NCBI RefSeq assembly: GCF_042649825.1
Contig: NZ_JBHSAB010000001.1
Coordinates: 248,001 to 312,000, forward strand
Source: Legionella_C dresdenensis
GTDB taxonomy: Bacteria > Pseudomonadota > Gammaproteobacteria > Legionellales > Legionellaceae
DNA: 64,000 bases
Direction of reading: 5' to 3'
This document shows positions 1 to 7,663 of this stretch, piece by piece. The stretch's first letter is position 1. Each line of letters opens with the position of its first letter. The position numbers and the translations under genes were made by a program. The notes beneath the pieces are model-generated. The model saw only the letters and a list, made by a program, of their open reading frames with translations. It was not told the origin of the DNA and did not search any database.

Positions 1-24
1 AATCTTTTGTAAACGTTCTTTCAT
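1..24 (-). CDS. rluB: Start of probable 23S rRNA pseudouridine synthase RluB (partial)
   Basis: An ATG on the minus strand overlaps the scpB stop codon (TAATG) and opens the peptide MKERLQKI before the window ends. That start resembles RluB/RsuA-family N-termini, and rluB commonly follows scpB in gammaproteobacteria. Only eight codons are visible, so the identification rests mainly on gene order. Confidence 0.5.
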
Positions 25-593
25 TATTCAATACACTCTTCTACAGGTTGATTATTCGGCACAGATGGTTCTTCAGCTATCGGCATCAATAGCGGTAACT
101 GATCAATACTGGCCAAATTAAAATAATCAAGAAAATCCCGGGTAGTTACATAAACTGCAGGTTTTCCCGGCACATCCCGATGACCGGCAATTTTAACCCA
201 TTCACGTTCCATTAAGGTTTTTAAAATTGTACTGCTGACCGTAACTCCCCGAATCTCTTCAATGTCTGCCCGCGTCACCGGTTGACGATAGGCAATGATT
301 GCCAGTGTTTCCAATAACGCTCTGGAATAACGGGCAGGCCGCTCTGCCTGCAGCCGGCTTACCCAGTTTCCGTATTTTGCCCGGGTCTGGAAACAATACC
401 CGCTGGCTAACCGCTTCAGCTCAATAGCGCTATTCTGATAATCCTGAGCTAATAAGTCCAATACTTTTTCAAGTTGTTTACGATCAGGCTTTTGCCAGTC
501 ATCAAAAACGGATACCAGTTGTTCATGTGATAACGGCTTTTCCGAACTCATTAACAGCGCTTCAAGAATCAATTTAAGTTCTATGTCATCCAT
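24..593 (-). CDS. scpB: Segregation and condensation protein B (ScpB)
   Basis: ScpB partners ScpA and Smc in the condensin-like complex that compacts and segregates the chromosome. The 189-residue product has the family's tandem winged-helix layout. The stretch ALLETLAIIAYRQPVTRADI (about residues 92-111) and the following RGV are hallmark motifs, followed by the second winged helix with GKPAVYVTT. Its start overlaps the end of scpA by 8 bases and its stop overlaps the next ATG, so the genes are probably translationally coupled. The tail after about residue 165 is acidic and probably disordered. Length is normal for the family. Confidence 0.95.
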   Translation of the reverse strand: MDDIELKLILEALLMSSEKPLSHEQLVSVFDDWQKPDRKQLEKVLDLLAQDYQNSAIELKRLASGYCFQTRAKYGNWVSRLQAERPARYSRALLETLAIIAYRQPVTRADIEEIRGVTVSSTILKTLMEREWVKIAGHRDVPGKPAVYVTTRDFLDYFNLASIDQLPLLMPIAEEPSVPNNQPVEECIE

Positions 594-1392
594 TTTGAAC
601 CGCCTGTAAATGAATAGGTGAAAATGCAGCCGTTTGAGTAATCAGAACCAGCGACTGCCTGGCCAGCTCGAGGATAGCCAACAAGGTAACCGCCAGCCCC
701 ATCCGTCCTTCATCTTCCTGCAATAACTGATTAAACATAACCGTCTTGTCCTGTTGCAGACGCTCAAGAACAAGAGCCATACGCTCGCGCACGGATAAAG
801 GTTCCCGGCTAATCTGATGATGCACCTCATGCCCCTGACGCTCAATCAATTCCATCATTGCCTGCGTCAATTCATCGAGATTAACATCCGGGTGCATGAT
901 GATCATTTGTAATCCATCGGCAGCAATAGCGCCGCGATAAATTTCGCGCTCACAACGCGGTAATTCATCAATGGCTATTGCTGCCTGTTTGAACTGTTCG
1001 TACAGCTGCAGTTTTTTTACCAATGCCAGACGAGGATCTTCCATTTCCTCATCATCCGCACCTGCCGGTACTGGCAATAACAGTCTGGATTTGATTTCAG
1101 CAAGCATAGCGGCCATTACCAGATAATCGGCAGCCAGTTCAAGCTGATGTTCTTCCATCAGATTGATGTATTGCATATATTGATTGGTAATGCGTGCAAT
1201 CGGAATATCAAGAATATCAATATTCTGCCGCCGGATCAGATACAGCAGCAAGTCCAGCGGTCCGGTAAATGAATCCAGCAAAACCCTGAGCGCATCAGGC
1301 GGAATAAACAGATCCGCCGGCACTTCTGTAAAAGGCTTGCCATCGACCAGCGCTAATACGTCAGGTTCCGCTGCCGCCGCACATGCTGTCAT
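586..1392 (-). CDS. scpA: Segregation and condensation protein A (ScpA kleisin)
   Basis: ScpA is the kleisin subunit that bridges Smc heads and binds ScpB. The motif FTGPLDLLLYLIRRQNIDIL near residue 42 and the helical stretch AADYLVMAAMLAEIKSRLLL near residue 88 are diagnostic. A C-terminal winged helix (AVTLLAILELARQ) closes the protein. I start at the ATG at 1392, which overlaps the trpS stop as TGATG, rather than at a TTG one codon upstream. The first 35 or so residues precede the conserved core and are Ala-rich. The gene is co-directional with trpS and scpB, a common arrangement. Confidence 0.95.
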   Translation of the reverse strand: MTACAAAAEPDVLALVDGKPFTEVPADLFIPPDALRVLLDSFTGPLDLLLYLIRRQNIDILDIPIARITNQYMQYINLMEEHQLELAADYLVMAAMLAEIKSRLLLPVPAGADDEEMEDPRLALVKKLQLYEQFKQAAIAIDELPRCEREIYRGAIAADGLQMIIMHPDVNLDELTQAMMELIERQGHEVHHQISREPLSVRERMALVLERLQQDKTVMFNQLLQEDEGRMGLAVTLLAILELARQSLVLITQTAAFSPIHLQAVQNG

Positions 1393-2606
1393 CAATAATC
1401 CAGACCCATTACTTCGCGGACATCTTTTAATGTTTTAATCGCTTCTTCACGAGCCGCTTCACTGCCCTCAGCCACCAGACGCTTTACCGATCCGATATCC
1501 GCTTCATATTCTCTGATTGACTCCTGAATAGGCTTAAGCTCCTGCTGAATGGCATCCACGACCGGACGTTTGCACTCCAGACAACCAATACCAGCCGTTC
1601 TGCAGCCTTTCTGCACCCAGTCTTTTACCTCATCAGAGGAATAGACTTTATGGAACTGCCAGACTGGACATTTTTCCGGTTCGCCGGGATCTGTACGCTT
1701 CACGCGGGCAGGATCTGTGGGCATGGTTAATATCTTTTTCTCAACAACCTCGGGCTCTTCCCGTAAACCAATGGTGTTATGATAAGATTTAGACATCTTC
1801 TGGCCATCGGTACCAGGCAATTTAGGGGTTTCAGTTAATAATACCTGCGGCTCCGGCAGAATGATTTTACCCGAGCCGTCAAGATAACCCAGTAAACGCT
1901 CTTTATCGCCCAAGGATAAATTATGCTGATTGGTTATAAGCGCTCTGGCCGTATTAAGCGATTCGTGGCTGCCTTCCTGCTGGAAATCCTTGCGTAAATC
2001 GTTATAAAGACGGCTATTTTTTTTGCCCATTTTCTTTACTGCTTCCTGAGCCAGCGTTTCAAAATTGGGCTCACGGCCATAAATAAAATTAAACCGCCGC
2101 GCTATTTCCCGGATTAATTCAATATGGGCAATCTGATCTTCGCCAACAGGAACATAATCAGCTTTGTACAGCAGAACATCTGCGCTCTGCAGTAACGGAT
2201 AACCCAAAAAACCGTAGGTAGACAAATCTTTTTCACGCAGTTTTTCCTGCTGATCTTTATATGTCGGCACCCGCTCCAGCCAGCCCAATGGCGTAATCAT
2301 AGACAATAGCAAATGCAGTTCCGCATGCTCTGGTACCCAGGATTGGATAAAGACTTTGGACAAGCCAACGTTAACGCCGCATGCCAGCCAATCGATAATC
2401 ATGTCCCATAAGGCAGTTTCAAAAAAACCCGGCGAATCGTAATGGGTGGTCAATCCATGCCAGTCTGCGGCAAAGAAATAGCAATCATATTGGTGCTGGA
2501 GTTTCACCCAGTTTTTCAATACGCCGTGATAATGTCCCAAGTGCAACCGGCCGCTGACTCGCATACCGGACACTACCCGCTTACTGGAACTAAATAATGC
2601 TGACAT
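1392..2606 (-). CDS. trpS: Tryptophan--tRNA ligase
   Basis: Class I aminoacyl-tRNA synthetase that charges tRNA-Trp with tryptophan. The HIGH-type signature appears as HLGHYHG near residue 23 and the KMSKS loop as GQKMSKSYHNTI near residue 270. At about 404 residues it belongs to the longer bacterial form. A Cys-bearing segment (CRTAGIGCLECKRP) near residue 340 resembles that seen in long-form TrpS. I use the ATG at 2606, which is preceded by TGAGGAT at good distance, instead of the upstream in-frame TTG at 2618. The gene sits 32 bases after yciO in the same operon. Confidence 0.95.
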   Translation of the reverse strand: MSALFSSSKRVVSGMRVSGRLHLGHYHGVLKNWVKLQHQYDCYFFAADWHGLTTHYDSPGFFETALWDMIIDWLACGVNVGLSKVFIQSWVPEHAELHLLLSMITPLGWLERVPTYKDQQEKLREKDLSTYGFLGYPLLQSADVLLYKADYVPVGEDQIAHIELIREIARRFNFIYGREPNFETLAQEAVKKMGKKNSRLYNDLRKDFQQEGSHESLNTARALITNQHNLSLGDKERLLGYLDGSGKIILPEPQVLLTETPKLPGTDGQKMSKSYHNTIGLREEPEVVEKKILTMPTDPARVKRTDPGEPEKCPVWQFHKVYSSDEVKDWVQKGCRTAGIGCLECKRPVVDAIQQELKPIQESIREYEADIGSVKRLVAEGSEAAREEAIKTLKDVREVMGLDY

Positions 2607-2638
2607 CAAAATCCTCAATTCAACTTTTTTATAAAAAA

Positions 2639-3259
2639 TTAGCGGAACGGCTCGGGATCGCCTTTTCCTTCTCGTAATATTACCGGAAATTCTCCGGTTA
2701 AATCGACTACTGTTGTCGGTTCATAGATTGTGTCGCCGCCATCAATGATCAAATCAATGCGGTTCCCCAGTATGTCTTTGATTGCCTCAGCCTGACTCAA
2801 GGGAGCATCGGCACCGGGTAAAATGAGAGTAGTGCTCATTAAGGGCTTTTCCAGGCATTCAAGCAAAGCCAGAGAAATTTTATTTTCAGGCACCCTGAGC
2901 CCCAATGTCTTTCGTTTGGGATGCAACATCAGGCGTGGCACTTCATGGGTTGCATTCAGAATGAAAGTGTACGAACCCGGTGTAAACGCGCGCAGCAGCC
3001 GGTAAATGGGATTAGACACTTTGGCATAAGTGCCTAATTGCGACAGATCGCGGCAGACAAGCGTCATGTTGTGATTCTTGTCAAGGTGGCGAAGCGTTCG
3101 GATGCGTTCAAGCGCACCTTTATTGCCCAATTGGCAACCCAGCGCGTAGCCGGAATCAGTAGGATAAACAATTATCCCGCCCGCTTCGATAATCCCGGCG
3201 GCCGTTCTTAACAGCCGTGCCTGCGGATTATCCGGATGTATTGCAAATAACTGACTCAT
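2639..3259 (-). CDS. yciO: YciO/YrdC/Sua5-family protein (YciO type)
   Basis: YrdC-fold protein related to the threonylcarbamoyl-AMP synthases TsaC/Sua5 used for t6A tRNA modification. The N-terminus MSQLFAIHPDNPQARLL and the motif GGIIVYPTDSGYALGC match the YciO branch rather than TsaC, so t6A synthesis is not assured; YciO function is poorly defined. Later motifs are TPGSYTFIL, LGLRVPE and the C-terminal GGDTIYEPTTVVDL. I choose the ATG at 3259, preceded by AGGGGACTTT, because an upstream extension would enter the preceding gene. Eleven bases separate it from yciV. Confidence 0.9.
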   Translation of the reverse strand: MSQLFAIHPDNPQARLLRTAAGIIEAGGIIVYPTDSGYALGCQLGNKGALERIRTLRHLDKNHNMTLVCRDLSQLGTYAKVSNPIYRLLRAFTPGSYTFILNATHEVPRLMLHPKRKTLGLRVPENKISLALLECLEKPLMSTTLILPGADAPLSQAEAIKDILGNRIDLIIDGGDTIYEPTTVVDLTGEFPVILREGKGDPEPFR

Positions 3260-3270
3260 AAAGTCCCCTG

Positions 3271-4101
3271 TTAAGTGTTCCACTGCTCCCATACAGGCTT
3301 ACAGTTTAGCGGCAGTTTGCGCTGGCGTCCAAGAGAAATACGCGAAACGTTATCATTATGGAAATCCGACCCAGTGGAAGCAGACAAATCAAAACGATTA
3401 CACAGACCGGCCATATCAACAACCTGCTGCTCGGTCATCTCACCCGATACTACTTCTATACCGCACCCGCCGTAACTTTTAAATTCAATAATCAGCTCAG
3501 TAAGGCGGGTGCGGGTTAAACCATATTTCAGCGGGTGCGCAATCACCGCGCTTCCACCGGCAGCCGCAATCCCGTTAACGGCATCGGCCAGCGAAATCCA
3601 TTGCGTTGGGACATAGGCCGGTTTTCCTCTTGCCAAAAAACGTTTAAATGCAGTCTGCATGTCCTTTACTTTGCCCTCATTAATCAGCAATTGAGCAAAA
3701 TGCGGCCTGGCGATATGATCATGGCCAGCTATTGCGCAAGCCTTGTCAAACGCATTATCAATCCCAAGCAAGGCCATGCAATCAGCAATCTGCATTGCCC
3801 GGGTTTTACGGCTTTGAACTTGCTGGCTAATCAAATCCGAAATACTGGCTTCTTCAGTATTGATATTTAAACCTAAAATATGAATATCATGCTTTTTCCA
3901 GCGCACGCTTAATTCTATTCCGCCAACAATCCTGAGGCCAGGATAACGCGATGCGCCAGCAATCAATAATTTACTGCCTTCAACGGTATCGTGGTCAGTC
4001 AACGCGAGCATTTTAAGCCCGGACTGACTGGCTTTGGCCAGCAGTTCCTCTGGCATTAGAGCGCCATCAGAATAGATGCTGTGACAATGTAGATCAATCA
4101 T
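3271..4101 (-). CDS. yciV: PHP-domain 5'-3' exoribonuclease (YciV / RNase AM)
   Basis: PHP-family metal-dependent phosphoesterase; the E. coli homologue trims 5' ends of rRNAs and degrades short oligonucleotides and 3',5'-bisphosphonucleotides. Metal-ligand motifs are visible: MIDLHCHSIYSDG at the N-terminus, LTDHDTVEG near residue 34, a GIELS segment near 61, AHPLKYG near 189, and the C-terminal GSDFHND. Length of 276 residues is typical. It is the first gene of the yciV-yciO-trpS-scpA-scpB run, and a promoter lies just upstream. Confidence 0.93.
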   Translation of the reverse strand: MIDLHCHSIYSDGALMPEELLAKASQSGLKMLALTDHDTVEGSKLLIAGASRYPGLRIVGGIELSVRWKKHDIHILGLNINTEEASISDLISQQVQSRKTRAMQIADCMALLGIDNAFDKACAIAGHDHIARPHFAQLLINEGKVKDMQTAFKRFLARGKPAYVPTQWISLADAVNGIAAAGGSAVIAHPLKYGLTRTRLTELIIEFKSYGGCGIEVVSGEMTEQQVVDMAGLCNRFDLSASTGSDFHNDNVSRISLGRQRKLPLNCKPVWEQWNT

Positions 4102-4135
4102 GCGCCAGTTACCGTTTAAGAAAGAGATCCCAGGC

Positions 4136-4164
4136 AGTATAGCACTGAATTACAGAGATCTTAA
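4136..4164 (-). promoter_or_regulatory. Sigma70-type promoter of the yciV operon
   Basis: Reading the minus strand there is TTAAGA, a 17-base spacer, then TATACT with an extended -10 TGC just before it. It lies about 35 bases upstream of the yciV ATG, and no other promoter of this quality is seen before the following genes. This is a consensus match only. Confidence 0.6.
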
Positions 4165-4190
4165 ACTCATACGATCAATTTAACTTCAGT

Positions 4191-4219
4191 TTGATCTAAT
4201 TAAATCAAGACTGTATAAT
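4191..4219 (+). promoter_or_regulatory. Sigma70-type promoter of the receiver-like gene
   Basis: TTGATC (4191-4196), a 17-base spacer and a perfect TATAAT (4214-4219) stand 28 bases before the ATG at 4247. The same -35 hexamer with a 17-base spacer precedes the repeat protein at 24488. Confidence 0.7.
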
Positions 4220-4246
4220 CTGGCGGTAAAAAATATGAGGAGCTTT

Positions 4247-4708
4247 ATGCTGACAATTGTTTTCGTGGACGACAAGCGGTTTTACCACCACGCGTTCAGT
4301 AAATTACTTTACTCTACTCTATCGAAAGAGGGATATAAATGTGATTTAGTTTGTTTCGATAATGCATTGTCAGCGATCCAGTATTTTTCTGAAAAATATT
4401 TTTCAAATAACCGCACCTCGCATATAGTAATTCTTGATGGGCATTTGCATAGCAATGCTATTGGACCGCATGGTCCTGATATAGCCAGTCGGATAGTGAA
4501 TGATGATAATAAAGACTTGATTGTCTCTTTTTCTGATAATGATGCAATGACTGCCGAATTTTCAAAGATTCTTGGCGATACACATACAAAACTCCCAAAA
4601 CAATTAAGTTCTTGCGTCATTAATGAAAAAATCCTTCCCCTTGTCAGAACTATTTTGGAACCTGCACTGGCAAACCATTCTCCTGAGACTCTGAAACTGC
4701 AACGCTAG
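4247..4708 (+). CDS. Small stand-alone receiver-like protein
   Basis: A 153-residue protein resembling a response-regulator receiver domain without an output domain. It shows an acidic pair (VFVDD) at the end of strand 1, a candidate phospho-acceptor in VILDGH near residue 64, a Ser in IVSFSD where Thr/Ser is expected, and a Lys in KLPK. An insertion after the phospho-acceptor (HLHSNAIGPHGPD) and the non-standard loops make it divergent. The start at 4247 is chosen over an in-frame ATG 12 bases upstream because GAGGAG sits just before it. It is more AT-rich than the operon to its left. No kinase gene adjoins it. Confidence 0.7.
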   Translation: MLTIVFVDDKRFYHHAFSKLLYSTLSKEGYKCDLVCFDNALSAIQYFSEKYFSNNRTSHIVILDGHLHSNAIGPHGPDIASRIVNDDNKDLIVSFSDNDAMTAEFSKILGDTHTKLPKQLSSCVINEKILPLVRTILEPALANHSPETLKLQR

Positions 4709-4754
4709 GCAACATTTTTTCCAGGGTCTGTCAACAGGCCCAAATTTCTTAATC

Positions 4755-4760
4755 TATAAT
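4755..4760 (+). promoter_or_regulatory. Candidate -10 of the NKP-repeat gene
   Basis: A perfect TATAAT lies 34 bases before the ATG at 4795. A weak -35 (TCAACA at 4731, 18-base spacing) is possible but unconvincing. Confidence 0.4.
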
Positions 4761-4794
4761 TACTGTAATCGCATTTAATTAAGCGGAACTCCAA

Positions 4795-6768
4795 ATGACC
4801 CAGGAAGAAATTAGAAAGGCAATAGAAAGCGCTTTGAATGCTCAGAACTTCGATAAAGCGCGCGAACTAGTCTTCTCAGGAACCGATACTCCTGACTCAT
4901 CTACGATTGATTATGCTCTCGTGATGGCCTCAGATAAAGGTGCTGACAAACTTATTGCAGACATATGTCAGATGCAGGGAAATAACCGGCCAACCCAGAA
5001 AGCTGTAGATAGAGCCCTATTAAACGTATCAGAGAGTACTGTCCCACCCTGGTTATTTGAAACTATTTGTGACATGACTGGCGACAATAAACCAAGCAAA
5101 GAGGGTATTAGTCAGGCTCTGGAACGTCTCTGTGAAGATAAAAATGTGGATGGTTGCCTGGGGCAAATTGAGCATATCTTATTCCGTCTTAATCCTGAAA
5201 GCAACCAGCCTGGACAACCTGCTATCGAGAAGGCACTCAAGAAGGCATCTGAAATAGGCCAATGGCAGGTTGTTAAAAAACTGTTGAAATCGAATGCAGA
5301 AAATAAACCTGGACAGGCTGCAGTAGGTGAAGTTTTGTTAAAAGCAGTGGAAAGTAAACAGTTATATGTTTTTGGAGCCATTTGCAACATGACTGGGGAG
5401 AATAAACCCAGTCAAAAGAACCTCAATGATGCGGTGGATAAACTGCTTACCATGAATAATAACTCCAGTCCTTGGAGGTATGTTAGTTTACTTGTGAAAG
5501 CAGTTGATAGAAAAGGTACAACCAAATTGGAGCGTGCAGTATTGGAGCAAGCAGTACAGTTTGGATTTATGCAGGCAGCGGGTGCAAAGAATATAGCTGT
5601 AGTAAAGGTGTTTTGTGGGTTGAGCGCTGATATTCATCCAAATAAAAAAGCCGTTTCAGATGCCTTAATCGCTGCAGCAAAGAGCGGCGGGCATGAGGTG
5701 GTTTCTTTTCTGACTACATTACAAAATGAAAATAAACCAGACATGGAAACACTCGGAAACGCTTTTACAGCTGCAGCCCGCGCTGGTAAAGCCGAGGTAA
5801 TCAAGTGCTTGTACCCGCTTTCTGAACTTCCGCTGGATACGAAGCTTGTTAATGAAGCGTTAAAAAATGCTGCACAGTCATTAAATGGATTGGAAGTCAT
5901 AAAAGTTATATATCAAGAAGAGAATGGCATCTTCCCTGATGATAAGACCAAAAACGAGGTGTTTCTCCAGGCAGTTGCCGAAGGTGAAAGTAAAGTCGTC
6001 AAATATCTCATTGACCATGCGAATCTTGAGCAAAGTGTTATTAGGCAGGGATTAAGTACTACGAATGATGGTCCCACCCGAGCTGCATTAAATGATTTTA
6101 TTATGAATGTAGCTGAAAAAAATGCCATGGCGAATTCGCTAGCATTATCTACAGCAGCAACAGAGGGTAATGTAGATGAATTGAAAAAAATCTGCTCAGA
6201 AATTGGAACTAACCAGCTAAAACTGGCAGATGTTCAGAATGCTTTGAAAGTGGCACGTAATGATGGTAGCAAGGAATGTTTACAGGATGCTGAAAAGATA
6301 ATTAAATTACAAATGTGCGTAGATAAGCTTAGAGTCCATGGCAATAAATTAGAAAAGGATCCTGCTCGCAAAGCTGATGGCAAAACCGCTATAGAGTATG
6401 CAGATAAATTGACTAAGGAGACTAATGCCTATGCGAAGGCTTATTTTACTGGTACTCCTGGAGAGGGGCAGAAAGCTAAGAATGCTATTACCCAAACGCT
6501 TAATGAAGCATCTGATAAAATGAAACATCATAGGTCAAACTTCGGAGCGGTACTACTGGTATTAAAAAAAATAGGGCAGGCAGTTACTGTAATTGGAGCA
6601 GTCCTTAGTAACCGCGAAAATAAAGGCTTTTTTAATACCAATACGCAACGACAAAATGAGATAGCCAAATTTAAGGAAGGATTTTCTCAGATGAAGAAAG
6701 ACCATTTTGATATGAAGGGAGATCCTGATGTGCCTAAGGAAAGCCAGAAAGAAGGACATAAACCGTGA
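4795..6768 (+). CDS. Helical 'NKP'-repeat protein, probable secreted effector
   Basis: A 657-residue soluble protein built mainly of about ten degenerate 33-38-residue units. Each carries a turn such as NKPSKEGI, NKPGQAAV, NKPSQKNL or NKPDMETL followed by two helices with an ALxxAAxxG core (for example DALIAAAKSGGHEVVSFL). The units resemble ankyrin repeats in length and helix pattern, and similar repeats occur in Legionella-type effectors. After about residue 480 the repeats stop. A Lys/Ala-rich helical region follows, then a hydrophobic segment (FGAVLLVLKKIGQAVTVIGA), then a charged tail ending EGHKP. No signal peptide is seen. It has its own promoter-like region and is AT-rich. Translocation is inferred, and no enzymatic motif was found. 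Confidence 0.7.
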   Translation: MTQEEIRKAIESALNAQNFDKARELVFSGTDTPDSSTIDYALVMASDKGADKLIADICQMQGNNRPTQKAVDRALLNVSESTVPPWLFETICDMTGDNKPSKEGISQALERLCEDKNVDGCLGQIEHILFRLNPESNQPGQPAIEKALKKASEIGQWQVVKKLLKSNAENKPGQAAVGEVLLKAVESKQLYVFGAICNMTGENKPSQKNLNDAVDKLLTMNNNSSPWRYVSLLVKAVDRKGTTKLERAVLEQAVQFGFMQAAGAKNIAVVKVFCGLSADIHPNKKAVSDALIAAAKSGGHEVVSFLTTLQNENKPDMETLGNAFTAAARAGKAEVIKCLYPLSELPLDTKLVNEALKNAAQSLNGLEVIKVIYQEENGIFPDDKTKNEVFLQAVAEGESKVVKYLIDHANLEQSVIRQGLSTTNDGPTRAALNDFIMNVAEKNAMANSLALSTAATEGNVDELKKICSEIGTNQLKLADVQNALKVARNDGSKECLQDAEKIIKLQMCVDKLRVHGNKLEKDPARKADGKTAIEYADKLTKETNAYAKAYFTGTPGEGQKAKNAITQTLNEASDKMKHHRSNFGAVLLVLKKIGQAVTVIGAVLSNRENKGFFNTNTQRQNEIAKFKEGFSQMKKDHFDMKGDPDVPKESQKEGHKP

Positions 6769-6795
6769 TGCTACACCGGCGTTGTAATTGAAATA

Positions 6796-6906
6796 GGATA
6801 ATTTTTTTGTATTACGCGTAGGTTGGGTCGTTTTGACCCAACATTACCAATCTGTAACTCCTCACGTCATCCCGAGCAAAGCGAGGGATCTCCCTGCAGT
6901 GGCACA
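6796..6906. repeat. Left arm of composite inverted repeat around the GIY-YIG gene
   Basis: This arm holds a perfect 23-bp hairpin unit (6821-6843, GGTTGGGTCGTTTTGACC plus AACA) and then a 54-bp repeat (6853-6906) containing the palindrome ATCCCGAGCAAAGCGAGGGA. Both recur inverted at 7444-7566; the 54-bp arm matches at 53 of 54 positions and the 23-bp unit exactly. The rest of 6769-7148 has no convincing gene. Confidence 0.9.
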
Positions 6907-7148
6907 TACTAAAATATTGAAAAAAACACTTGAAAAATTATGCGGTTATGATCAAATAGCGGGATGAAAGACTACGAACAAATTATCACAAACGCTTTTG
7001 GCAAAGATTGCTGAATGGAAAAGCTCGTACCACAGCAAGCTGGACGAATAGCAGATCAGTTCCATCCAGTCTATTTTTTCTGGTACTATCCCTTTGTTGT
7101 CAGGAATCTGAGACGACAATACAGTCCAACAAAATTAAGGAATAGTCC

Positions 7149-7439
7149 ATGCAAACGGAATCATACGTCTACCTTCTGGCCAATAAACACAACAATGTTC
7201 TGTATACCGGTGTTACCAATGATTTGATACGTCGTTTTTACGAACACAAGAATAAACTGGTGGCTGGATTTACCCAAAAATACAATGTGGATCGACTGGT
7301 TTATTTTGAAGTTTGTTCGGGTATCGTCGTGGCTATTGAGCGAGAAAAGCAAATCAAAGGCTGGTCACGAAAAAAGAAGCAGGATCTGATTAATTCATTA
7401 AATCCTGAGTGGGACGATTTATATCGAGCGTTATGTTAG
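7149..7439 (+). CDS. GIY-YIG single-domain nuclease
   Basis: A 96-residue protein of the compact GIY-YIG endonuclease family (YhbQ/UPF0213-like). The signature appears as SYVYLLANKHNNVLYTGVTN, with YVYLL and LYTGVTN carrying the two conserved Tyr positions. The catalytic Arg is in LIRRFYEHK, and the conserved Glu falls in AIEREKQIKGWSRKKK. No DNA-binding accessory domain is attached. The gene is bracketed by 54-bp inverted repeats and outer hairpin units, which suggests that gene and repeats form one element. The substrate is unknown; I infer, without proof, that the repeat palindromes could be it. Confidence 0.9.
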   Translation: MQTESYVYLLANKHNNVLYTGVTNDLIRRFYEHKNKLVAGFTQKYNVDRLVYFEVCSGIVVAIEREKQIKGWSRKKKQDLINSLNPEWDDLYRALC

Positions 7440-7443
7440 AGAT

Positions 7444-7580
7444 TGTGCCACTGCAGGGAGATCCCTCGCTTCGCTCGGGATGACGTGAGGAGTTACACCA
7501 ATCTTCAATCACTTTCAGATCTGGTGTACTTGATAAAAAGGCTTGTTGGGTCAAAACGACCCAACCTACTCCAATTATCC
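7444..7580. repeat. Right arm of composite inverted repeat around the GIY-YIG gene
   Basis: The 54-bp repeat at 7444-7497 is the reverse complement of 6853-6906 with one mismatch. The 23-bp hairpin unit at 7544-7566 is the exact reverse complement of 6821-6843. The spacer between the two parts is about 36 bases longer than in the left arm. A CCAATTATCC at 7571-7580 partly mirrors the GGATAATT at the outer edge of the left arm. Confidence 0.9.
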
Positions 7581-7663
7581 GGCACAAGGCTAATTATCAG
7601 TTGATTTTATAAACCCAAATGATTATCTTGAACTGCAGGGGCATATCACAAGGGTTGAAAAGT

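Noticed and set aside
7015..7227. Open frame of 70 codons overlapping the start of the GIY-YIG gene
   Set aside because: No ribosome-binding site or protein-like pattern; it overlaps a well-supported gene in another frame.
7390..7587. Minus-strand open frame after the GIY-YIG gene
   Set aside because: It is made of the inverted repeat and hairpin sequence, including the HPERSEGS peptide typical of translated repeats.
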